A DNA stretch of 64,000 nucleotides from Cryomorpha ignava (GTDB lineage Bacteria; Bacteroidota; Bacteroidia; Flavobacteriales_D; Cryomorphaceae): assembly GCF_010686655.1 (NCBI RefSeq), contig NZ_JAAGVY010000017.1, forward strand, positions 1 to 64,000, written 5' to 3'. Below, piece by piece: positions 57,703 through 64,000 of the stretch (position 1 is its first letter; each line of letters starts with the position of its first letter). The position numbers were made by a program, and so were the translations under genes. Under the pieces are notes generated by a model. That model was not told the origin of the DNA. It ran no database searches and worked only from the letters and a program-made list of their open reading frames with translations.

Positions 57703-59915
57703 GACATTTCTATCTTATTTTTCTTCTGCTGACTTCGGCGCTCACTGCGCAGGTCGTTCCGGTAGATAATGGTGTGCTTTATACAGCAACCGAAATTCCG
57801 AAAATTTATATTTCGATTGATCCCGATAGCCTTGATGACCTCTATCTGGAAGAAAACTGGTATGAAAATTACCACTATCAGGCAGTGTTTGTTTTTGAAA
57901 CGCAGGCGGGGTTTGATACACTTGAAAATATTGGCTTGCGCTTTCGCGGAAATACAGCTCGCGACAAGATGAAAAAATCATTCAAAATTTCATTCAATAC
58001 CTACGCTCCAGGCCGAAAATTTCACGGGGTAGAAAAACTCAATATCAATGCAGAAACCAACGACCCATCTATGTTGCGCTCCCGAATTTGCTGGGACATG
58101 TTTCATGAATATGATGTTGCTGCTCCGCGTTCAAACCATGTTGAACTCTACGTTAACGGCGATTATTACGGGCTTTACCAAAATACAGAACATATAGACG
58201 AGGAGTTTGTAGATACTTGGTTTGGAAATAAAAAAGGCAATCTTTACAAGTGCAGCTATCCGGCAAATCTCGATTATGTTTCGGATAATCCGGACGATTA
58301 TAAAATGGCTCCTTTCGGAGATCGGACTTATGAGTTGAAAACAAATACAGAACTCGACGATTACTCAAAGCTCGCTGACTTTATTGCCTTTTTAAATCAG
58401 TCTTCTGATGGTGATTTTAGGTGCAACTATGCTGAATATTTTAATGTAATTCAATACCTCAAAATCGCAGCTATTGATGTGCTGACCGGAAACTGGGACG
58501 GTTACATTTATAATAACAACAACTTTTATCTTTACGAAAATCCACTCACTGGTCAGATTGAATACATTCCTTACGATCTGGACAATACCTGGGGTATTGA
58601 CTGGGTTGATCGCGATTGGCCTACCCGAAATATCTACGAATTTGACCGCCACAGCCAACCGCGAAAGCTTTACACACGATTAATGGATGAGGCGGAGTAT
58701 CGCGCTATTTTCACTTGGTATCTCGGCAATATGCTCGAAACCTATTTCAATACAAGTCAGCATCGGCAAGCGGTGGAGAGTCTCCGAGATTTTATTACAG
58801 CCGCCGCACTCGCTGATCCTTACCGCCCCCTTGATTATGGTTATAACAATGCCGATTTCCTTACAGCACTCTATGATCCTACCGGTGGACATGTTGATTA
58901 CAGCGTCTTTGAATATGCAGACATCCGTGAAGAAACGGCAGGACAGCAATTGGAGTCAACTCCAATAGCGCCGATCATAAGCCAAGTAAAACCTGATTTT
59001 TCTGATCTTCCCGATTTTTGGAAAGTTACCGCTTATACGGATGGGCCTGCTTCAGCTTCCGCAAATATTTCGTACTCAATTAACGGTGTGCAACAACCGG
59101 GAATAAGCGGAGTGCAAAACGGAAATACCTTCTCATTTACCATTCCACTCTCCGAAAATCCAATATCTCTGGCTTACAATATTTCCGTGATTGGCGAAAA
59201 CGGACTTTCTCGATCTGCATTTTGCGAAAGCAAGACCATACACTTTAATACGGCAAATAATACAATCGTAATCAATGAGTTGATGCCGTCAAATCAAACC
59301 ACTATTGCCGATGAAGCAGGTGGTTATGCCGACTGGATTGAGCTTTACAATGCAGCACCAAATGCCATTAATTTAAGCCGGTATTATTTGAGCGATAACA
59401 AAAGTGCACCACTAAAATGGAATATACCTGACGTTACCATGAACCCGGGTAGCTTTCTGCTCCTCTGGGCAGATGGAAATACGGAAGAAGGGGCGCTGCA
59501 CACCAATTTCAATTTAAGTGCTGCGGGCGAAAAAGTTTATTTGTTCAAAAAGCAGAACGATGAACTCACCGTTTTGGATAAGATTGACATGCCTGCCACG
59601 CCTACAGATTACAGTTTTGGTCGCGAATCAGATGCCGGTCTGCCATGGGTTCAGTTTTCAGCAACTACACCAAATGCGTCAAACAATGGTGGAATAACAG
59701 GACTTGAAAATATAACCGCTGAAAAAATTTCCGTTTACCCAAACCCCACACAGGGGATGGTTTACTTTTCTGAAAAAGCCGATTTTCGATTAAGCGATTT
59801 ATCGGGGCGTATACTTATCGAGGGGCAGGGTGATTTTGTTGATTTGAGTTCATACGCACCAGGATTTTACTTGGTAGAAGTGGGTGCCACGACTTTTAGA
59901 ATTTTCCGCATATAG
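57699..59915 (+). CDS. CotH-kinase-like protein with lamin-tail and T9SS domains
   Basis: 738 residues. After the signal peptide comes the CotH domain (about 30-400) with IGLRFRGNTARDKMKKSFKI, KLNINAETNDPSMLRSRI and YDLDNTWGIDW, whose Asp and Asn residues correspond to the metal- and ATP-binding site of the atypical CotH kinases. A lamin-tail-like beta domain follows (about 520-640: VINELMPSNQTTIADEAGG, DWIELYNA). The last ~75 residues (SVYPNPTQGMVYFSEKADFR) form a type A T9SS sorting domain. The role is unknown; the domain set is typical of surface proteins. It is cotranscribed with the esterase gene upstream. Confidence 0.9.
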   Translation: MRHFYLIFLLLTSALTAQVVPVDNGVLYTATEIPKIYISIDPDSLDDLYLEENWYENYHYQAVFVFETQAGFDTLENIGLRFRGNTARDKMKKSFKISFNTYAPGRKFHGVEKLNINAETNDPSMLRSRICWDMFHEYDVAAPRSNHVELYVNGDYYGLYQNTEHIDEEFVDTWFGNKKGNLYKCSYPANLDYVSDNPDDYKMAPFGDRTYELKTNTELDDYSKLADFIAFLNQSSDGDFRCNYAEYFNVIQYLKIAAIDVLTGNWDGYIYNNNNFYLYENPLTGQIEYIPYDLDNTWGIDWVDRDWPTRNIYEFDRHSQPRKLYTRLMDEAEYRAIFTWYLGNMLETYFNTSQHRQAVESLRDFITAAALADPYRPLDYGYNNADFLTALYDPTGGHVDYSVFEYADIREETAGQQLESTPIAPIISQVKPDFSDLPDFWKVTAYTDGPASASANISYSINGVQQPGISGVQNGNTFSFTIPLSENPISLAYNISVIGENGLSRSAFCESKTIHFNTANNTIVINELMPSNQTTIADEAGGYADWIELYNAAPNAINLSRYYLSDNKSAPLKWNIPDVTMNPGSFLLLWADGNTEEGALHTNFNLSAAGEKVYLFKKQNDELTVLDKIDMPATPTDYSFGRESDAGLPWVQFSATTPNASNNGGITGLENITAEKISVYPNPTQGMVYFSEKADFRLSDLSGRILIEGQGDFVDLSSYAPGFYLVEVGATTFRIFRI

Positions 59916-60192
59916 TCGGAGATCATGCGGTTCTTATTCATGAAACTAGAAGTTTGGCCTGACTCAGCAAGTCTTGAATGCTAAAACACTGTATTGTAAT
60001 ATTGTGTATTTCTCTCTCGGGAAGCGAGTTGGCTTAGTCGAACTCAAGCGGACATTTGTGGCATGATTACAATTGTAAAGCATATTTGAAAGCTGACTTA
60101 TCGGTTGGTAGTGACGCAGGTTTTCGCACTGATGCTGGTGAATGAAATTGGTATGAATTGTATATTAGGTTGAGTAACTTTTGTATGCATCT

Positions 60193-61098
60193 TTAAAACA
60201 TCTCCTTCACAATATTTTCCTTTTCCTTTTCCAGGTATTTTAAAAATGCCTTGGCCACCGAAGAATGTTTTTTCCCTTTTAGCCATATCAGGCTCCACAT
60301 CGTTTTTATGGGCAAACCTTTTACCGGTACGATCTGCATCTCACCGCTGTCGAGCTCTCTTTGTACACCAATAAGTGGCATTATGGAGTAACCTAAACCC
60401 GCCAATACGGCTTGCTTTACCGCTTCATTTGAAGTTAATTCCATCTTTTTTAGAACAGAGAGCTTATGCGATTTGAGAAATTTCTCCATCGTTTGGCGCG
60501 TGCCCGAACCTTTTTCACGAAATATAAGTGGCAAATCCAAAAAGAGCTCTTCAAACTTTAATCTTTTTTTGTGCTTTTTCTCCGAATTCCCAATCAGATA
60601 AAGCTCGTTTTCGAGTAGATCGAGTTTTTCTATGTTTAGCGATTCCGGAAGGACGGAAACCAATGAAAAGTCAACTTCATTTTTTTCGAGGCTTTGAATT
60701 ACTCGCTCTTTATTGGTTACATCCATCACCAATTCTACACCCGGATTTGACCTGATAAATTTGGATAGAAAGTAAGGCATAACATACTTGCCTGTTGAGA
60801 CAATTGAAATTTTGAGCTTGCCGGTAATCTCTCCCTTGTGAGCCGCCGACTTGTAATTTATCTCATAAACCTGCTCAATAATGCGCGCTGCAGATTCAGC
60901 AATTTCTTTCCCGAAATCGGTGATAAAAATTCTTCTTCCTATTAGCTCTGTAAGTGGTAACTCAAATTGCTGCTGAAAATTTTTGAGTTGAATTGAGACC
61001 GCGGGCTGAGTTAAAAAGAGCGCTTCAGCGGCCAGGGTTATGCTGCTGGTTTCAGTGATTTTTAAGAAGATTTGAAGTTGGTTCAGTGTATAGTTCAT
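60193..61098 (-). CDS. LysR-type transcriptional regulator
   Basis: 301 residues: winged helix MNYTLNQLQIFLKITETSSI with the typical SITLAAEALFLTQPAVSIQL recognition segment, a linker helix, and a periplasmic-binding-protein-like effector domain (about 90-300) with LKISIVSTGKYVMPYFLSKF, GSGTRQTMEKFL and GYSIMPLIG. It resembles the CbbR/CysB-like group. The effector is unknown. It is divergent from the isocitrate dehydrogenase gene, with a T-N11-A dyad between them, which suggests autoregulation and control of the neighbour. The ATG start gives the complete helix-turn-helix. Confidence 0.92.
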   Translation of the reverse strand: MNYTLNQLQIFLKITETSSITLAAEALFLTQPAVSIQLKNFQQQFELPLTELIGRRIFITDFGKEIAESAARIIEQVYEINYKSAAHKGEITGKLKISIVSTGKYVMPYFLSKFIRSNPGVELVMDVTNKERVIQSLEKNEVDFSLVSVLPESLNIEKLDLLENELYLIGNSEKKHKKRLKFEELFLDLPLIFREKGSGTRQTMEKFLKSHKLSVLKKMELTSNEAVKQAVLAGLGYSIMPLIGVQRELDSGEMQIVPVKGLPIKTMWSLIWLKGKKHSSVAKAFLKYLEKEKENIVKEMF

Positions 61099-61106
61099 AA
61101 ATATTC

Positions 61107-61123
61107 GTTATATAATTGATAAC
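61107..61123. promoter_or_regulatory. LysR-type T-N11-A dyad
   Basis: GTTAT-ATAATTG-ATAAC: a 5-7-5 inverted repeat 9 bp before the lysR ATG and 68 bp before the divergent gene. Confidence 0.5.
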
Positions 61124-61190
61124 AAATATATATAAAAATTTATGGACGTGAATCCATTCCTTTGTCCCGTAGAAAAAACAAAAAACAGGG

Positions 61191-62627
61191 ATGAAAAGAA
61201 TTACAATTGCAAAAGGAGATGGTATCGGTCCGGAAATTATGAACGCTACGCTAAAGATTTTGAAAGCAGCGAGTGCCGAGCTCCAATACGATGAAATTGA
61301 AGTGGGTGAGAAGGTTTACCTGAGCGGGAATACTTCGGGAATTTCTTCTGAATCGTGGGATGTAATTCGCAGAAACAAAATCTTTTTTAAAGCTCCTATT
61401 ACGACTCCACAAGGCGGGGGGTACAAGAGTTTAAATGTCTCTACCAGAAAGTTTCTGGGTCTTTATGCCAATGTGCGACCATGCAAGAGTTTGTACCCTT
61501 TTATAAAAACGAAGCATCCCGAAATGAACATTACGATTATTCGTGAAAACGAAGAGGATCTCTACGCCGGTATTGAGCACCAACAAACAGATGAGGTGGT
61601 GCAATGCCTAAAGCTTATCAGCAGACCGGGATGCGAAAAAATTGTACGCTACGCTTTTGAATATGCAAAGCAATACAACCGCAAAAAGGTGACTTGCTTT
61701 ACCAAAGACAATATCATGAAGCAAACGGATGGTTTGTTCCGTCAGGTATTTAATGAAATAGCGGCAGAGTATCCACAAATTGAAAACGAGCACTGGATAG
61801 TAGATATAGGAGCTGCCAAAGTTGCCGATACACCCGAAGCATTTGACGTGATTGTTATGCCAAATCTTTACGGAGATATGATAAGCGATATTGCAGCACA
61901 ACTTACAGGCTCTGTTGGGTTAGCCGGCTCGGCAAATATTGGTGAAGAGTGCGCTATGTTTGAAGCCATTCACGGAAGTGCACCAATAATTGCCGGACAG
62001 AATATTGCCAATCCTTCGGGACTTATTCAGGCTGCTGTAATGATGCTTTGCCATCTAGGTCAGGCGAAAGTGGCCGAAAAAATAAAGAATGCGTGGCTTA
62101 CCACAATTGAAAGCGGCGTTCATACAGCCGATATTTTTAGAGAGGAAATAAGCAAGAAACTGGTTCACACTGATGAGTTTGCAGATGCGGTAATTTCAAA
62201 TTTTGGAAAATATCCTACGGTTCTGTCTGGTGTGAATTACAACGATAGCAAGCCACTCGTGTTGCCAAAATATAAGCGTAAGCCTGCTGCGCTGAAAGAG
62301 CTTGTAGGTCTGGATGTTTTCGTGCAATGGGCTGGAAGCAATCCTGACGAACTTGCAAAGAAACTACAGGAACTGGATGGCGAAAACAGCAGGCTTACCA
62401 TGATAACAAACCGTGGAATAAAGGTATGGCCAAACGGTTTTGAAGAGACTTTTTGCACCGATCACTGGCGTTGCAGGTTTAGCTCCCTGGACGGCAAAAA
62501 AGTAAAAAAAGAATTTATTTCAGAGCTGTTGGCGAAAGCCTTAGAAATGGAACTGGATACGATAAAAACCGAGAATCTCTATGCATTTAACGGGAAACCG
62601 AGCTTCTCGCTCGGACAAGGACAATAG
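61191..62627 (+). CDS. Isocitrate dehydrogenase (Thermus-type, with C-terminal extension)
   Basis: 478 residues. The beta-decarboxylating dehydrogenase fold shows ITIAKGDGIGPEIMNATLKI, the substrate-binding STRKFLGLYANVRPCKSL with its arginines, IIRENEEDLYAGIEH, the metal site NLYGDMISDIAAQLTGS and the cofactor segment AIHGSAPIIAGQNIANPSG. Beyond residue 345 an extra domain of about 130 residues (VFVQWAGSNPDELAKKLQEL ...) marks the long Thermus-like isocitrate dehydrogenases of Bacteroidota. It oxidises isocitrate to 2-oxoglutarate in the TCA cycle; the cofactor (probably NADP) is not certain from sequence. It is preceded by the LysR gene and followed by two small genes. Confidence 0.9.
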   Translation: MKRITIAKGDGIGPEIMNATLKILKAASAELQYDEIEVGEKVYLSGNTSGISSESWDVIRRNKIFFKAPITTPQGGGYKSLNVSTRKFLGLYANVRPCKSLYPFIKTKHPEMNITIIRENEEDLYAGIEHQQTDEVVQCLKLISRPGCEKIVRYAFEYAKQYNRKKVTCFTKDNIMKQTDGLFRQVFNEIAAEYPQIENEHWIVDIGAAKVADTPEAFDVIVMPNLYGDMISDIAAQLTGSVGLAGSANIGEECAMFEAIHGSAPIIAGQNIANPSGLIQAAVMMLCHLGQAKVAEKIKNAWLTTIESGVHTADIFREEISKKLVHTDEFADAVISNFGKYPTVLSGVNYNDSKPLVLPKYKRKPAALKELVGLDVFVQWAGSNPDELAKKLQELDGENSRLTMITNRGIKVWPNGFEETFCTDHWRCRFSSLDGKKVKKEFISELLAKALEMELDTIKTENLYAFNGKPSFSLGQGQ

Positions 62628-62655
62628 ATAGTAATCACAAATTATTTAATTCAAA

Positions 62656-62832
62656 ATGAACTACATCAAAACCAAATTTTACACATTATTTCTGATCTTG
62701 GTACTGGCAGCCTCAGTTATTTTCCTGAGTGCTTTTGAAGACGTGATGATTGGAAAACTGAGTATTTGCACAGCAATTTTTACCTTCTTAATTCTTATCA
62801 AAAAGCATCAAAAAGTCGAAACCAATGAGTAG
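62656..62832 (+). CDS. Small two-helix membrane protein
   Basis: 58 residues with two hydrophobic stretches, FYTLFLILVLAASVIFLSAF (about 8-27) and IGKLSICTAIFTFLILI (about 32-48), and a basic/acidic tail (KKHQKVETNE). It starts 28 bp after the dehydrogenase stop and overlaps the next gene by 8 bp (ATGAGTAG), which supports translation. I do not know the family. Confidence 0.7.
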   Translation: MNYIKTKFYTLFLILVLAASVIFLSAFEDVMIGKLSICTAIFTFLILIKKHQKVETNE

Positions 62833-63106
62833 TAAGATACACGATTTCAATCTTATCGAAGAACTAACAGATTCTAAAGATTCAAAAGAAATATTGCTTA
62901 GTCTTATTCAATTTAAAATTCGGTTTCATAATCTTAAACTGTTTAGTAGCAGTGAAATGCATGGTGTGGAAGATAGCTATTCGCGGAAGCGTGTAAAGGA
63001 GCTCAACGAAATGCGAAACGAGATTATTGAAATAATAGACCAAAGCAGCGAGACTGGGAAAAAAATAAAAATTCATTCTAATATTCGTATTGAAGAGTTA
63101 GGCTAA
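62825..63106 (+). CDS. Hypothetical charged helical protein
   Basis: 93 residues, without signal or membrane segment, mostly charged helix (LLSLIQFKIRFHNLKLFSSS, KRVKELNEMRNEIIEIIDQS). It overlaps the small membrane protein gene by 8 bp, so it is probably coupled to it. A copy of the 13-base word ATTCGCGGAAGCG lies in its coding part (62979-62991, codons Tyr-Ser-Arg-Lys-Arg). Function unknown. The start ATG is clear. Confidence 0.7.
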   Translation: MSSKIHDFNLIEELTDSKDSKEILLSLIQFKIRFHNLKLFSSSEMHGVEDSYSRKRVKELNEMRNEIIEIIDQSSETGKKIKIHSNIRIEELG

Positions 63107-63249
63107 GCAGGTGGTGGATCTCCTGTTTTAATAAGAGTTGTGGTGTCTCATTCACATTTGAAATGAATTCTAGTTGTACTATCTGATGGTGTTATCAGAT
63201 ATTGAGATGCCACAACTTTAACCTTAATAATGAGGGCGTAACTCGAGAT

Positions 63250-63681
63250 CTATCTGCTCACCAATCCTCTGTCTTTAAGCATCGGTTCTATTTCTGGATC
63301 ACGACCTGTAAAGTCTTTAAACATCTTATTGTAATCAAGCGTATTTCCAAGAGAGAGAATCATATCGCGGTAGCGCTGTCCGTTTTTACGCGACATGCCG
63401 CCATTGCTTTCAAACCAGGCAAAAGTGTCGTCATCGAGCATTTCTGCCCACAGATATGCATAGTATCCTGCACCATAACCACCGCCCCAGATGTGAGAAA
63501 AATAGCAAGATCTGCAACGGGGAGGGATTTCATAACCATCGAGTTTAGTCCGCTTGAGAGCTGCTTTTTCAAATTCATCAACAGATTTGATTGTATTATT
63601 GGCATTAACCGTATGCCATTCCATATCGAGTGATGCGGCAGCGAGCAATTCAGTTAGAGCAAATCCCTGATTGAAAGTATG
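63250..63681 (-). pseudogene. C-terminal relic of an M3-family peptidyl-dipeptidase (Dcp-like)
   Basis: The minus strand encodes HTFNQGFALTELLAAASLDM, then PPRCRSCYFSHIWGGGYGAG, YYAYLWAEMLDDDTF, SNGGMSRKNGQRYRDMIL and MFKDFTGRDPEIEPMLKDRG to a stop at 63250: the last ~145 residues of an M3 dipeptidyl carboxypeptidase. The zinc motif HExxH lies upstream in intact enzymes and is absent; upstream of 63681 the DNA turns into short-period repeats, so the 5' four fifths of the gene are missing. No promoter or suitable start is present. It is a truncated relic. Confidence 0.8.
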
Positions 63682-63970
63682 TGAATGCGAAGGGAGATTT
63701 TTGATTTCAGATTTTAGATTGATGATGCTGATGAATTTTATAAATAAGCATCAACCTAAGTCTCATCTTAACTTTAAAATTCAATTCATCCAGTTGTCAA
63801 GAAAGTATCTATAAATTAAATCCCGCAGCAGTACAGATCTCCCTCCGGTCAAGCTGGAGGCATGATGCTGCGAAGCGAAGATTAAATAGTCGTTGCGAAT
63901 AAATTATGAAGTCCTAATCTTTACGGTGAAAAAAAGACTATTTTTCTGCTTTAAAAAAAAATCGAAGCCC
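63682..63970. other. Intergenic region at the window end
   Basis: Short-period tract (GATTTCAGATTTTAGATTGAT, split at about 63702-63722), the imperfect hairpin 63824-63872 (CGCAGCA / TGCTGCG with inner CCTCC / GGAGG), then AT-rich DNA. Confidence 0.5.
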
Positions 63971-64000
63971 ATGAACAAGATTTTTGACACTTACATTCCC
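63971..64000 (+). CDS. Possible start of a gene cut by the window end
   Basis: ATG at 63971 opens MNKIFDTYIP and the frame stays open to the last base. Only ten codons are visible, so no family can be given. Confidence 0.3.
   Translation, partial: MNKIFDTYIP

Noticed and set aside
60067-60078. TTACAATTGTAA palindrome as operator
   Set aside because: Short, AT-rich and located downstream of convergent genes; chance occurrence is likely.
63202-63633. 143-codon plus-strand frame at the M3 relic
   Set aside because: Antisense shadow of the peptidase fragment, which has clear family motifs.

Overview
The window looks like chromosome of a Bacteroidota, most likely a marine or freshwater Flavobacteriales member. 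The evidence is: low G+C (about 40% by eye), promoters of the Bacteroidota type (TAnnTTTG or TAnnTTCG as the -7 box), two proteins ending in type IX secretion sorting domains, a clade II nos cluster, a fused CcoN-CcoO oxidase, an OprO/P-type porin and many lipoproteins with Sec signals. No rRNA, tRNA or CRISPR array was seen.

Layout. 0-2.7 kb: ribH and a TPR membrane protein (minus), divergent from recF and a DUF721 gene. 2.8-3.9 kb: a decayed Dam-type methyltransferase. 4-9.4 kb: an LtaS-like sulfatase-fold enzyme, a repeat array, a GNAT-nitrilase fusion, a DUF4235 protein and an atypical SDR. 9.7-13 kb: a cytochrome c lipoprotein, a secreted protein, and a scar where an aldehyde dehydrogenase relic abuts a broken TMEM175 gene, followed by GNAT and M24 genes. 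13-19.7 kb: SDR, two-domain VOC protein, nth, DUF6702, M1 aminopeptidase and a small YqaE/Pmp3 gene. 19.8-22 kb is a decay and repeat zone: a frameshifted 85-residue gene, a broken toxin-antitoxin pair, and an array of about 130-bp units with a PD-(D/E)XK-like GxxExxY gene sitting inside one unit. 22-29.7 kb: complete clade II nos locus (haem-copper-like membrane protein, cytochrome c, nosZ, membrane protein, nosL, nosD, nosF, nosY). 30-38.5 kb: topoisomerase IB, dockerin-like protein, class II ribonucleotide reductase, phosphate-type porin, PfpI and a Gre-like protein. 39.6-43.7 kb: rhodanese and two arsenosugar-type glycosyltransferases, a thioredoxin-like protein and a Crp/Fnr regulator. 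44.2-55.1 kb: one long operon for cbb3 oxidase (usp-ccoI-ccoS-ccoNO-ccoQ-ccoP-ccoG-fixH-tauE/safE-hemN). 55.1-56.3 kb: a second GxxExxY gene between inverted repeat arrays. 56.3-59.9 kb: two T9SS cargo genes. 60-63 kb: LysR regulator, isocitrate dehydrogenase and two small genes. The end holds an M3 peptidase relic.

The main physiological theme is low-oxygen respiration. The cbb3 oxidase and N2O reductase clusters, and an extra cytochrome c, each have a TGAT-N4-ATCA dyad upstream, and a Crp/Fnr-family regulator with N-terminal cysteines is encoded 0.5 kb before the cbb3 operon. This suggests one oxygen-responsive regulon.

The best candidate for an undescribed system is the pair of GxxExxY genes, each enclosed by its own, unrelated family of inverted and tandemly repeated DNA. 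At the first locus the gene sits exactly in the loop of a hairpin-forming unit that is repeated nearby without the gene, as expected of a nuclease-encoding element with MITE-like derivatives. A third, gene-less array of the same architecture lies at 5.8-6.5 kb.
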